Shown one piece after another: positions 8,341 through 16,104 of a stretch of 64,000 nt of DNA. Source of the stretch: Dolomitihabitans soli (lineage in GTDB: Bacteria > Actinomycetota > Actinomycetes > Streptosporangiales > Streptosporangiaceae). The notes under the pieces are model-generated. The model did no database searches and was not told the origin of the DNA. It was given only the letters and a program-made list of their open reading frames with translations. Location of the stretch: positions 1-64,000 of the forward strand of contig NZ_JAKNTW010000013.1 of assembly GCF_022213955.1 (NCBI RefSeq), given 5' to 3'. Each line of letters opens with the position of its first letter. Within the stretch, counting starts at the first letter, position 1. The position numbers were made by a program, and so were the translations under genes.

Positions 8341-8454
8341 TCACTCCTTGTCACGGGCGATGTCGAGCTCCAGTACGTCGACGCCGGGCTCGCCCATGTG
8401 ACCAAGGCTACGACCGGTGGCGTTCTCCTCGACCGGCCGCCTGACCTGGTCCAC
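8341..8454 (-). pseudogene. kdpC: kdpC remnant (C-terminal 37 codons)
   Basis: Immediately upstream of kdpD and in the same direction, a 37-codon stretch reads VDQVRRPVEENATGR then SLGHMGEPGVDVLELDIA and ends DKE-stop. This matches the C-terminus of the KdpC subunit of the K+-ATPase, whose usual ending resembles V-x2-V-x2-LV-x2-HTxGRxLGFLGEPxVNVLxLNxAL. Nothing recognisable of kdpC precedes it; after about 65 bases the end of the threonine dehydratase gene is reached. The kdpF, kdpA, kdpB and most of kdpC genes therefore appear deleted. Confidence 0.8.
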
Positions 8455-8521
8455 CGGCGGCCGCCCGGATGCGCCTGCCGGTCGACGCCGATCACTGAGC
8501 CGGGCCCGGTGTCCGGGGCGC

Positions 8522-9433
8522 TCAGATGACCTCGCGCAGCAGGGCGGGATCGGCGTTGCCGCCCGAGACGACCGCCACCGTCGTGCCCGCCGGGGTCCGG
8601 CCCGAGAGGAAGGCGGCGGCGGCGACGGCTCCGCTCGGCTCCGCGACCAGACGGGCGGACCTGGCCATGCGGCCCATCGCGGCACGGATCTCCTCCTCAC
8701 CGACCGTGACGATGCCGTCGAGCCGGTCGCGCAGATGGGCGAAGGTCAACTCGGAAAGGCCGCCGCGCAGGCCGTCGGCGACACTGCGGAAGGTCAGCTC
8801 GGGCGACCACGACACCAGGTGACCGGAGGCGAGGCTCTCCGCGGCGTCGGCGGCGAGCTCCGGTTCGACGCCGATGACGGTGACCCGGGGATCGAGGGCC
8901 TTGATCGCCGAGCTGACCCCCGAGGCCAGCCCGCCGCCGCCGATCGGCACCAGGACGACCTCGACGTCCGGCACGGCGTCCATGATCTCCAGCCCGATCG
9001 TCCCCTGCCCGGCGATCACCGCGAGATGGTCGTACGGCGGGATGAGGGTGAGCCCGCGCTCGACCGCCAGCGCCTCGCCCCGGGGGATCCGCTCGGCGGG
9101 CGGCACCAGCACCAACTCGGCCCCCCATCGCCGGATCCCCTCGGCCTTGACCTCGGGCATCCCCTCGGCGGCGAACACCACGCACGGCACGCCGTACTCC
9201 CTGGCGGCGTAGGCGAGGGCCTGGCCGTGGTTCCCCGAGGAGTAGGTGACCACGCCGGGCGGCCGGAGGGAGACGACGGCGTTGTAGGCGCCCCGGATCT
9301 TGAACGAGCCCACCTGCTGCAGGTTCTCCGCCTTCAGCAGGCAGCCTTCCCACGGCACCAGGGGGGTGGTCAGCGTCACCGGCGTGATTCGGTCGGCGGC
9401 CGTGCGGATGTCGTCGATCGTCACGAGTTCCAT
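8522..9433 (-). CDS. threonine dehydratase / serine racemase-like PLP enzyme
   Basis: 303 residues of the fold-type II PLP family. The PLP lysine lies in GSFKIRGAYN (about 43-52), the substrate loop is SSGNHGQA, and the phosphate loop is PIGGGGLASG. There is no C-terminal ACT domain, so this is a catabolic-type or serine/threonine dehydratase-racemase rather than feedback-regulated IlvA. It deaminates L-threonine or L-serine to the 2-oxo acid; the exact substrate is not determined. It is co-directional with the nitroreductase-like gene 13 bases upstream, and the two may form an operon controlled by the divergent Lrp regulator. Confidence 0.85.
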   Translation of the reverse strand: MELVTIDDIRTAADRITPVTLTTPLVPWEGCLLKAENLQQVGSFKIRGAYNAVVSLRPPGVVTYSSGNHGQALAYAAREYGVPCVVFAAEGMPEVKAEGIRRWGAELVLVPPAERIPRGEALAVERGLTLIPPYDHLAVIAGQGTIGLEIMDAVPDVEVVLVPIGGGGLASGVSSAIKALDPRVTVIGVEPELAADAAESLASGHLVSWSPELTFRSVADGLRGGLSELTFAHLRDRLDGIVTVGEEEIRAAMGRMARSARLVAEPSGAVAAAAFLSGRTPAGTTVAVVSGGNADPALLREVI

Positions 9434-9446
9434 CAGGCCATTCTGC

Positions 9447-10121
9447 CTACGGAACCGAGATGAGCACGTCAGACAGCGGCTTTCTGGTCAGATCTGGCAC
9501 TTCCGCGTGATCGGCGGCATATCCGACGGGGAACAGGATGTACGGCCGTTCGTTGCCCGGCCGCTCGCAGATCTCGCTCAGGAAGGCCATCGGGTTCGGC
9601 GTGTGGGTGAGCGTGGACAGCCCCATGGTGTGCAGGGCCGTGATGAACAGGCCGCAGGCGATCCCGACGCTCTCGTTGACGTAGTAGTTCTTCCGCCGGG
9701 AACCGTCGGGCAGCACGCCGTACTTCTCCGCGAAGCACACCACCAGCCAGGGCGCCACCTCCAGGTAGGACTTGTCGGAGGTCGTCTCCAGCGGGGCCAG
9801 CGCCTCCCGCCACTCGGGCGTCAGCCTGCCGCCCTCGTAGTTCTGCCGTTCCTCGGCCTCGGCGGCCTCTCTGATCCGCCGTCGGGTCGCCGGATCGCCG
9901 ATGACGGCGAATCTCCACGGCTGCTGGTGCGCCCCCGAAGGCGCGGTGCCGGCCGCCATGACCGCCAGTTCGACGCATTCGCGGGGCACCGGATCGTCGC
10001 TGAAGAACCGGACGCTTCTTCGCCGGTCGAGCGACTCGAAGAACTCCCGGCCGCGCGCGATCATGTCAGCCTCGGGGTAGCGGGACTGGACGTAGGGGAC
10101 GAAGGGATACGTGTGCTCCAT
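9447..10121 (-). CDS. nitroreductase family, iodotyrosine deiodinase-like
   Basis: A 224-residue FMN-binding protein. The N-terminal nitroreductase motifs are RRRSVRFFSDDPVP and APSGAHQQPW. The lid region EERQNYEGGRL then TPEW and DKSYLEVAPW carries the Glu-x3-Tyr and Lys pattern which, in iodotyrosine deiodinase, contacts the substrate zwitterion; the Tyr-to-Lys distance is one residue longer than in the human enzyme as I remember it. The C-terminal half has NYYVNESVGIACG. I infer a reductive dehalogenase or flavin reductase for tyrosine-like substrates. An unspecialised nitroreductase is the alternative. Confidence 0.75.
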   Translation of the reverse strand: MEHTYPFVPYVQSRYPEADMIARGREFFESLDRRRSVRFFSDDPVPRECVELAVMAAGTAPSGAHQQPWRFAVIGDPATRRRIREAAEAEERQNYEGGRLTPEWREALAPLETTSDKSYLEVAPWLVVCFAEKYGVLPDGSRRKNYYVNESVGIACGLFITALHTMGLSTLTHTPNPMAFLSEICERPGNERPYILFPVGYAADHAEVPDLTRKPLSDVLISVP

Positions 10122-10174
10122 GAGATCCGTATTGTCGGCAGCGCCATCGATCTCGACAACGGGGGCCCGTCAGT

Positions 10175-10191
10175 ACTGTCAGATAGACAGT
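10175..10191. promoter_or_regulatory. inverted repeat ACTGTC-N5-GACAGT
   Basis: A perfect six-base inverted repeat with five-base spacer lies between the divergently transcribed nitroreductase-like gene (start 10121) and the Lrp-type regulator (start 10216). Its position suits an operator controlling one or both genes, most simply the Lrp protein's own site. Confidence 0.5.
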
Positions 10192-10215
10192 CTTCTCACT
10201 GATTGGGTGGCAGAA

Positions 10216-10698
10216 ATGCCGGCACGTCGTATCGGCCTGGACGAACTCGACCTCCGGCTGCTCCGGATGGTCCGCGACCGCCCCCGCAGCGGACTGCTGG
10301 AGATCGCCCGCCTCCTCGGCGTGGCCCGCGGCACCGTCCAGGCCCGCCTCGACCGGATGACCGCCGACGGCGTGATCATCGACTACGGCCCGAACCTGTC
10401 CCCCGCCCGCCTCGGCTACCCGGTGCAGGCGTTCACCACGCTGGAGGTCGAACAGGCCTCCCGCGCGGACATCGCAGCCGCCCTGCACACCGTCCCCGAA
10501 CTGATCGAGGCCTACATCGTCACCGGGCCCGGCGACGTCTGGTGCCGCGTCGCCGGCCGCGACCACGAGCACATCCAGCAGGTCGTCGACCGGATGCTGA
10601 CCATCCCCGGCGTACGGCGCAGCACCACCGTGATCACCCTCTCGAACGTGGTCCCGCACCGGGTCCAGCCCCTGGCCGAGGCCCCGCCCACCGGTTGA
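10216..10698 (+). CDS. Lrp/AsnC family transcriptional regulator
   Basis: 160 residues. An N-terminal helix-turn-helix (LDELDLRLLRMVRDRPRSG and LGVARGTVQARLDRM) is followed by an AsnC ligand-binding (RAM) domain with PGDVWCRVAGRDHEHIQQVVDR. ATG at 10216 is chosen; an in-frame GTG three codons earlier is equally possible and neither has a clear ribosome site. Such regulators sense amino acids. It is divergent from the nitroreductase and threonine dehydratase genes, which makes them plausible targets. Confidence 0.88.
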   Translation: MPARRIGLDELDLRLLRMVRDRPRSGLLEIARLLGVARGTVQARLDRMTADGVIIDYGPNLSPARLGYPVQAFTTLEVEQASRADIAAALHTVPELIEAYIVTGPGDVWCRVAGRDHEHIQQVVDRMLTIPGVRRSTTVITLSNVVPHRVQPLAEAPPTG

Positions 10699-10881
10699 CC
10701 GCCGGGCGGGACGGCCAGTCGTCTGCCGGAACCGGCCGCTATTTCCGGCCATTTCCGCTTTTCGCCTGTGTGCCGCGCTTGGCGACCGACATCGCGCCCG
10801 CACATCCGAGCGAAAACTCTTAGCCAGCTCGGGATAAAAGCGAGAAAAGCGACCCCTCCGGCATTTCGCCCCGATAACGAC

Positions 10882-10918
10882 CAAAGGCCCGGCCCCGTTT
10901 CCGGAGGCCGAGCCTTTG
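10882..10918 (-). terminator. terminator after tRNA-fMet (copy 1)
   Basis: A GC-rich hairpin with arms CAAAGGC..GGCC and GGCC..GCCTTTG (10882-10896 and 10903-10918) lies 14 bases beyond the 3' end of the tRNA. It probably ends the tRNA transcript and any read-through from the MBL/ArsR-rhodanese operon. Confidence 0.65.
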
Positions 10919-10931
10919 ACGTGAAATTCTT

Positions 10932-11008
10932 TGGTAGCGGGGGCAGGATTTGAACCTGCGACCTCTGGGTTATGAGCCCAACGAGCTACCGAACTGCTCT
11001 ACCCCGCG
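10932..11008 (-). tRNA. tRNA-Met(CAT), initiator (fMet), copy 1
   Basis: 77 bases including encoded CCA. Anticodon CAT sits in the loop of GGG-CTCATAA-CCC, whose three G-C pairs are the initiator hallmark. The 5' base C1 cannot pair with T72, also an initiator trait. The T-arm GCAGGTTCAAATCCTGC is intact. The first ten bases overlap the 3' end of the ArsR-rhodanese gene, whose TAG stop lies at tRNA positions 8-10. It differs from copy 2 (21259-21335) at only a few positions. Confidence 0.97.
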
Positions 11009-11682
11009 TCGTTGTTATGTCTTAAGACTACACCCTCCACAGGGTGCCCCGTACGGTTCCACCGCGTCATGCCGCCGGCGAGTGGCCTGGCACGGTAGCC
11101 CCGGTGGCGCAGCAGCTCGACGGCGCGCGGTGAGACCACGCAGTAGGGCCCCTGGCAGTAGGCGATGATCTCGACGTGAACAGGCAGTTTGCCGAGTTCC
11201 TCGCGGAGCCGGCTCTCCGGCAGCGACACCGCGCCGGGCAGATGGCCGGCGGCGTACTCGGCGCTCGAACGGACGTCGAGAATCATGGTCTCCGGATCGT
11301 CGAGCCGGGCTCGCAGCTCCTCGGCCGTCACCGGCTCCAGGATCGCGGGGTCGCCGAGATGTTCGGCCACCGCGCCGCGAAGGTCGGCCAGCCGCTCCTC
11401 CGCGAAGTCCTGCAACCGGCCGAGGAACTCCGACACCTGGCGATCGGCCAGCCGGTAACGGACCCGGGTGCCCTCCTTCGTGGCGGTCACCAGGTGCGCG
11501 GCTCGGAGCTGCTGGAGCTGGGCGGAGGTGTTCTTCAACGGCACACCCGAAGCCTCCGCCAGCTCCTCGACGGTGTGCTCCCGCTGGTCGAGCAGGTCGA
11601 GCAGACGGAGACGCACAGGACTGGCCAGGACCTTGCCGATCCTGGCCAGCTCGGCGTAGATCGATTCCTCGGCGAAAGGCAC
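10999..11682 (-). CDS. ArsR-family regulator fused to a rhodanese domain
   Basis: 227 residues. Residues 1-100 are an ArsR winged helix (LASPVRLRLLDLLDQREHTVEELAEASG and LVTATKEGTRVRYRLA). Residues about 115-215 are a rhodanese domain (ILDVRSSAEYAAGHLPGAVS) with active-site cysteine in YCQGPYC. Fusions of this type are thought to sense sulfane sulfur or persulfide. The GTG at 11682 lies five bases after the stop of the MBL-fold gene, so the two are cotranscribed. The C-terminus and stop codon run ten bases into an initiator tRNA gene, so the last residues are constrained by the tRNA. Confidence 0.88.
   Translation of the reverse strand: MPFAEESIYAELARIGKVLASPVRLRLLDLLDQREHTVEELAEASGVPLKNTSAQLQQLRAAHLVTATKEGTRVRYRLADRQVSEFLGRLQDFAEERLADLRGAVAEHLGDPAILEPVTAEELRARLDDPETMILDVRSSAEYAAGHLPGAVSLPESRLREELGKLPVHVEIIAYCQGPYCVVSPRAVELLRHRGYRARPLAGGMTRWNRTGHPVEGVVLRHNNDAG
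11025..11030 (-). promoter_or_regulatory. -10 element for tRNA-fMet copy 1
   Basis: On the minus strand TAGTCTTAAG lies 16 bases upstream of the tRNA, inside the last codons of the ArsR-rhodanese gene. The same TAGTCTT element precedes tRNA copy 2 at a similar distance, which supports it as a real promoter element. No good -35 is visible for this copy. Confidence 0.45.
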
Positions 11683-11686
11683 CGGG

Positions 11687-12499
11687 TCACACCTCCCCGC
11701 GCAGGTGCTGGATGTATCGCTCTGCGGAGCTGTGCACCACGCTCTCGGCGTCGTGCCGCAGGATGGGGGTCCACCAGCCACCGTAGATGCGGTCGAACCG
11801 GTACGGCCGGACGGCGGCGACGACTCCGCGCACGTCGCGCTCGGGGAGGGGCAGCCGGTTGGGCGCGCTCCACACGAACGTGATCCGATCCTCGCCGGGG
11901 GTCACGAAGATGGTGTCGCCGCTCAACAGCACCCCCTTGCCCTGCGCCCCCTGTGACCAGTGCACGACCGCGCTGCCGGGGAAGTGGCCGCCGCACTGGA
12001 TCAGCGTCACGCCGGGAAGCACCTGGAGGGTGCCCGACCAGGTCTTGACGGCCGGGTCGGGGCGGGTGAGCCAGGACGCGTCGGCCTCCGGCAGCAGGAT
12101 CTCGGCGTCGAAGGCCCGGCTCCACTCGACGATGGACCCGTAGAAGTGCGGGTGACTGGCGCTCACCGCGCGCAGCCCGCCCAGTTCAGCGACCTGCTCG
12201 ATGGCGCGCTCGTCGACGAAGCCCGACGGATCCCACAGCAGGTTCCCCTCGGGCGTGCGGATCAGCAGGGCACGCTGGCCGATGGCCACCTGCGGGGCCG
12301 CCCCGATCCCGATCAGATCCGGCTCGACCTCCCGCACGTCGCTGCGGTGCCCGGCCGCCGCGAGCTCCGCCAGCGTGGTCCACCGTGGGCCGCCGGGCGG
12401 CACCCACTGCCGCTCGTCGGCGCAGATGACACAGGACTCGGGTGGCGACTCCGACTCTGGGTAGTGGTTGGCGCACGTCGCGCAGATCCAGGCCGGCAT
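11687..12499 (-). CDS. MBL-fold protein with N-terminal zinc ribbon
   Basis: 270 residues. An N-terminal rubredoxin-like knuckle (CATC and CVIC, about residues 6-28) precedes a metallo-beta-lactamase fold. The usual HxHxDH metal motif is degenerate (SHPHFYGSI), while GGHFPGSAV and LLSGDTIF are kept, so metal content and catalysis are uncertain. I choose the ATG at 12499, which has AAAAGG eight bases upstream; a GTG and an ATG just upstream are in frame. It is first in an operon with the ArsR-rhodanese regulator, suggesting a role in reactive sulfur or related stress. Confidence 0.75.
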   Translation of the reverse strand: MPAWICATCANHYPESESPPESCVICADERQWVPPGGPRWTTLAELAAAGHRSDVREVEPDLIGIGAAPQVAIGQRALLIRTPEGNLLWDPSGFVDERAIEQVAELGGLRAVSASHPHFYGSIVEWSRAFDAEILLPEADASWLTRPDPAVKTWSGTLQVLPGVTLIQCGGHFPGSAVVHWSQGAQGKGVLLSGDTIFVTPGEDRITFVWSAPNRLPLPERDVRGVVAAVRPYRFDRIYGGWWTPILRHDAESVVHSSAERYIQHLRGEV

Positions 12500-12511
12500 G
12501 TTCATCACCTT

Positions 12512-12529
12512 TTCTATGGATCTTTAGAA
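12512..12529. promoter_or_regulatory. candidate ArsR operator TTCTA-N8-TAGAA
   Basis: A perfect five-base inverted repeat with eight-base spacer lies 13 bases upstream of the MBL gene start. The size and placement fit ArsR-type operators, so the downstream ArsR-rhodanese protein probably represses its own operon here. Confidence 0.5.
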
Positions 12530-12536
12530 TAACAGT

Positions 12537-13157
12537 TCACTCGGAGCGCACGTCAAGACCCATCGCGGTGGCGATCACCACGGCCTGGAGGGGGTCGACG
12601 ATGGCTCCGCGCAACTCCACAGCGTGGGGGTCGAGCGCGTCGAGGTTGCTCCCGCGCAGGTCACAGCGGGTGAAGTCGACCTTGGTGAGTGAGGCCGCCG
12701 ACAGGTCGACCCGCTTGAGGGTGGCTTCCTGGAAGCGTGCGCCGGCGAGATCGGCCTCGCGCATCCTGACGTCGACGAAGGACGCGCCGTTCAGGTTGGC
12801 CCTCGGCAGCCCGACGAAGGACCAGTCGCCGCCCTCGACCTTCAGCAGGTCGAAGGTGCAGCCGTCGAATCTGCTGCCGACGAGCTTGCAGCCGGTGAAG
12901 GCCGCGTCGAAGAAGTCGCACCTGGTGAAGACGCAGTTCTCGAATGCGGCGTCGACGTGCGCGGACACGTTGAACCGGACGTGCCGGAAGACGCACTCAT
13001 GGAACCGCGCCCCCCGGTTCGTCACCTCCGTCATGTCCACGTTCACGAAGGCGACCCGGTCGTGACTCTGGCCCGACAGGTCGTCGCCGCCCCAGTCCTC
13101 GGAGTCGACGGTCGACCGGGGCTCGGGGTCGGGCACGCCGTACTTGCGATCAGCCAT
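12537..13157 (-). CDS. pentapeptide repeat protein
   Basis: 206 residues made largely of A(D/N)LXX-type pentapeptides (FENCVFTRCDFFDAAF, ANLNGASF, ADLAGARF, VDLSAASL, CDLRGSNL), forming a right-handed quadrilateral helix. The overall form resembles McbG/Qnr-like proteins that protect gyrase, but general pentapeptide proteins are common and function cannot be assigned. The ATG at 13157 has a good ribosome site (GAAGGTG). The gene is monocistronic and transcribed toward the MBL operon. Confidence 0.85.
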   Translation of the reverse strand: MADRKYGVPDPEPRSTVDSEDWGGDDLSGQSHDRVAFVNVDMTEVTNRGARFHECVFRHVRFNVSAHVDAAFENCVFTRCDFFDAAFTGCKLVGSRFDGCTFDLLKVEGGDWSFVGLPRANLNGASFVDVRMREADLAGARFQEATLKRVDLSAASLTKVDFTRCDLRGSNLDALDPHAVELRGAIVDPLQAVVIATAMGLDVRSE

Positions 13158-13276
13158 TCGTCGCACCTTCGGGTCAGGGGCCGGGAGGACTGCCACGCTA
13201 ACCGTTCCCCAAGGTCTTACCTTCATACGGTGATGGACCCGTAATCGAATGACTCCCCTGCGTCACAATCGGTCGC

Positions 13277-13996
13277 GTGTGCAAACCAATACGTCGATCC
13301 GTCGCCCCGCTCATCGGACTGTTCGGCCTGCTGGCCTCCGGTTGCGGCGCAGGCGGCGCGGCGGCGGTCGGATCCGGGGAGAAGTCGCAGTCCTCGGGTT
13401 CGGCCGCCGCCGCAACGAAGTGGACCCCAGAGAAGGTCAGCGCTCTCTTCCTCGATGCGGCCGGGGCCGGGCTGACGGGAGGCAAGAGCCATACCGTCCC
13501 GCAGGGCACCATCGACAAGATCATCTTGTGCGTGCCGTTGAACCCCCTGAAGATGCCGACCGTGCCGGTCGAAAAGACTCATTCCACGACGGGCCAGGAG
13601 AGCGGCGTCGCCGGCAAGGGCAGGATCGTGCAGGAGGGCTGGGTGCTTCCGGACGAGGCCAAGGCGACCGAGCTGTCGAGACAGATCGACAGCAAGATGT
13701 CCGAATGCCGCTATTCGGGGTCGACCCAGGCCCTGTTCGACAAGGACGTCCGCGTCGACAGCTCCTCGACCACCCATGCCTACCCGCGTGACGAGTTCGG
13801 CTGGCAGGGTCACCGCATCGAGCAGACCATGGCGCTCGACCGCAAGCGCAACTCGGTCAGCACCGAGCTGCTCGTCCGGCGGGGACCGGTCATCCTCAGG
13901 CTCCACTACATCAACTACACGCCCAAGACCGCCGAGCCCGAGCTGCGCTCACAGAACCTGTCCGTCCTTCGCAAGGTTCTCGCCCACCCGGCGTGA
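13277..13996 (+). CDS. putative secreted lipoprotein
   Basis: 239 residues beginning (GTG) with a short lipoprotein signal, RRSVAPLIGLFGLLASGC, and a lipobox LASGC at about residues 19-23. A Gly/Ser/Ala-rich linker leads to a globular domain with cysteines at about 85 and 144 that could form a disulfide. I do not recognise the family. It is probably anchored to the outer face of the cytoplasmic membrane. It converges with the phosphotransferase-like gene. Confidence 0.75.
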   Translation: MCKPIRRSVAPLIGLFGLLASGCGAGGAAAVGSGEKSQSSGSAAAATKWTPEKVSALFLDAAGAGLTGGKSHTVPQGTIDKIILCVPLNPLKMPTVPVEKTHSTTGQESGVAGKGRIVQEGWVLPDEAKATELSRQIDSKMSECRYSGSTQALFDKDVRVDSSSTTHAYPRDEFGWQGHRIEQTMALDRKRNSVSTELLVRRGPVILRLHYINYTPKTAEPELRSQNLSVLRKVLAHPA

Positions 13997-14088
13997 ACGA
14001 ACCCCTCGCCCCGGTCTCCGGACCTCCGCTGGCCGGGGCATGTCTCACCGAAGGCTCGTTCGGCGAACGTCCTGCTGCCCCGAGCCGG

Positions 14089-14847
14089 TCAGACCCGGAA
14101 ATCGGCCAGATCGACGAGCGCCTGATCGAGCCTGGCGGCGACGCCCTGCTGGAGGAGCCGGCCGAAGATCGGGTCATCCGCACGCTCCCGGATGCCCTCG
14201 GCGTGGGCCTTCACCCGTCCCCGGACCACGTCCAGCAGTTCCGCCGGTCGTCCCGCCCAGCCGTACGCGTCCAGGAGCCTGCGGAACCGGAGCGGCCGGG
14301 CGGCGAAGTCCGTGAACCCCTCGGCGACCACCACCGACCGGGCGTGCAGCGGCACCCAGCTGAAGGCCACGAACGCCAGATCCCATTCCGGGGTCACCGG
14401 CCCGGCGAAGTCCCAGTCGAAGAACCCGGCCAGCCGGCCGTCCCGGCGCACCGCGTTGTACGGCGCGGCGTCGTTGTGACCGATGATCAGCCCGGGAGCC
14501 CATCGGCCACCCTGCCGCCACACCGCCTCCGGCGAGGGGACGAAGTCCGCGACCGCGTCATGGTAGGCGCGCAGCCAGCGGGCCACCTCGTCCAGCGTGC
14601 CGGCCGCGTGTACCCAGGCAGGCCACGGCTTGGCGCTGCCCACCGTCTCCCCCTCCAGGTAGGACAGCACCTCGCGTCCCTCCCCGTCGAACCCCAGCGG
14701 CCGCGGGGCCCCCGGGAAGCCCTTGGACTCCAGATGGGCGAGAAGGTCGTGCACGGCCGGGGTCCACTCTCCGGTGACGCGGCGGACCGTGTCCCCCACC
14801 CGCACCGCTCCATGGGTGTTGCCACCGTCCAGCCGCTCTTCATCCAT
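14089..14847 (-). CDS. aminoglycoside phosphotransferase (APH) family protein
   Basis: 252 residues with the APH/choline-kinase fold. The catalytic loop is IIGHNDAAPYN (His-x-Asp-x4-Asn) and the metal-binding DWDFAG follows. The N-terminal lobe has RVGDTVRRVTGEWTPAVHDLL. Family members phosphorylate aminoglycosides, sugars or amino alcohols. There is no nearby clue to the substrate, and resistance should not be assumed. Monocistronic. Confidence 0.82.
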   Translation of the reverse strand: MDEERLDGGNTHGAVRVGDTVRRVTGEWTPAVHDLLAHLESKGFPGAPRPLGFDGEGREVLSYLEGETVGSAKPWPAWVHAAGTLDEVARWLRAYHDAVADFVPSPEAVWRQGGRWAPGLIIGHNDAAPYNAVRRDGRLAGFFDWDFAGPVTPEWDLAFVAFSWVPLHARSVVVAEGFTDFAARPLRFRRLLDAYGWAGRPAELLDVVRGRVKAHAEGIRERADDPIFGRLLQQGVAARLDQALVDLADFRV

Positions 14848-14910
14848 CAGAGAAGGGTGACATAGACCGATATCCAGCCACGATCCGTTTTTGGCGGATC
14901 GTCTGCCGCG

Positions 14911-15555
14911 TCAGGACTCGGCGGGAGGCGTGGCGGTGTACGCGGCCGTGGTGCGGGCCTCGGCTTCCCGGGCCTCGGCCTCGGGGGAGCCGGCGGCGAT
15001 GCTCGCGTCGCCCCAGTGCCGGCTGCTGAGCGTCATGAACTGCCTGCCCTCGTCCGAGGCGGCCCAGGCGGCGATCTCCTGCGGGTCCACGGCCTCGGCT
15101 CCGGACAGGTGGATGGCCAGGCCCATGAGACCCATGTCCCAGCCGACGCCCACCGCGCCGGGGCCGAACTCGGTCCATCGCTCGTCGTCGACATGGGCGA
15201 CGTGCTCGAGCTCGAACCGGGTCCCGCCCTCCGGGTCGGCGGACAGGCGGACCTCGATCCAGCTCACCTCGCCGCCGTACTCCCAGGTGGCGGCGAAGCT
15301 CTTGGGCGGATCGCAGCGCTCGATCGTCCCCTCGGCGTTGCCCTCGAACCGATAGCGGCCGTGTAGCTGCAGATCGCCCGAGATCGGGAGGAACCAGCGG
15401 GGGATGCGCTCGGGATTGGTACAGGCGTCCCAGACGTCGTCGACGGTGGTGTCGTAGGTCTGGCTGATGGTCAGGACACGTGCCTCGCCCGCTTCAAGGA
15501 CGCGGTTGCCGATCTGCCGTCGAACGGCGTTGATCTGCCCGGATACGTCGATCAC
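14911..15555 (-). CDS. SRPBCC/AHSA1-domain protein
   Basis: 214 residues. The START-like helix-grip fold typical of Aha1-type proteins is visible: ISQTYDTTVDDVWDACTNPERIPRWFLP, FAATWEYGGEVSWIEVRL and GWDMGLMGLAIHL. The GTG at 15555 overlaps the stop of the ArsR gene (GTGA). The ArsR-plus-SRPBCC pair is a very common actinobacterial cassette; its ligand is usually unknown. The last 30 residues are Ala/Glu-rich and probably disordered. Confidence 0.85.
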   Translation of the reverse strand: MIDVSGQINAVRRQIGNRVLEAGEARVLTISQTYDTTVDDVWDACTNPERIPRWFLPISGDLQLHGRYRFEGNAEGTIERCDPPKSFAATWEYGGEVSWIEVRLSADPEGGTRFELEHVAHVDDERWTEFGPGAVGVGWDMGLMGLAIHLSGAEAVDPQEIAAWAASDEGRQFMTLSSRHWGDASIAAGSPEAEAREAEARTTAAYTATPPAES

Positions 15556-15908
15556 GGAGTTCTCCTCTGGTCTGGTTCGTTGAGGCGGCGCGCTCGCTTG
15601 CCCCTGGCCAGCTCGGTGCCCAGCGCGTCCAGGTGTGGTGTCCAGAAGCGGCGGAAATGATCGAGCCAGGCGTCGATCTCACGCAACGGGTCGGCGTTCA
15701 CCATGTAGAGCCGCCTGGTTCCTTCAGGCCGCACGCTGGCGAAGCCGCTGTCGCGCAGCACCTTGAGATGCTGCGAAACGGCCGGCTGGGTAATGCCGAA
15801 CTCCTGCTGGATGACGGCGCACACCGCCCCGGAGGTCATCTCACCGCCGGCCAGCAGTTCGAGAATCCTGCGTCGCACGGGATCGCCGAGCACATCGAAC
15901 GCATGCAC
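15552..15908 (-). CDS. ArsR-family transcriptional regulator
   Basis: 118 residues with a winged helix: FDVLGDPVRRRILELLAGGEMTSGAV, recognition helix TQPAVSQHLKVLRDSGFA and wing RPEGTRRLYMVN. It lacks the CxC metal site of ArsR/SmtB metal sensors, as is usual for members paired with an AHSA1 gene. It is the first gene of a two-gene operon and overlaps the second by four bases. Confidence 0.9.
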   Translation of the reverse strand: MHAFDVLGDPVRRRILELLAGGEMTSGAVCAVIQQEFGITQPAVSQHLKVLRDSGFASVRPEGTRRLYMVNADPLREIDAWLDHFRRFWTPHLDALGTELARGKRARRLNEPDQRRTP

Positions 15909-16104
15909 GACGCGACAGTATCAACCATCGCTTATATAAGCAAAGCCGATCATTGACCCTGTGGGCAGCGCGGCGGCGGGTCGCGGGTCACCCGCGGGAG
16001 CCCCAGGACAGCCCGGGACAGGTCGGGACAGCCCCCGGACAGCAGGACGCCGCCGCACGACACCCGCCGCGCGAGGCGACGGAGTACGGCGGCGGCGTCC
16101 CAGC

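Noticed and set aside
5938-8529. 863-codon plus-strand ORF opposite kdpD
   Set aside because: High-GC shadow of kdpD; rich in Arg/Gly/Pro/His without any domain, while kdpD is fully recognisable.
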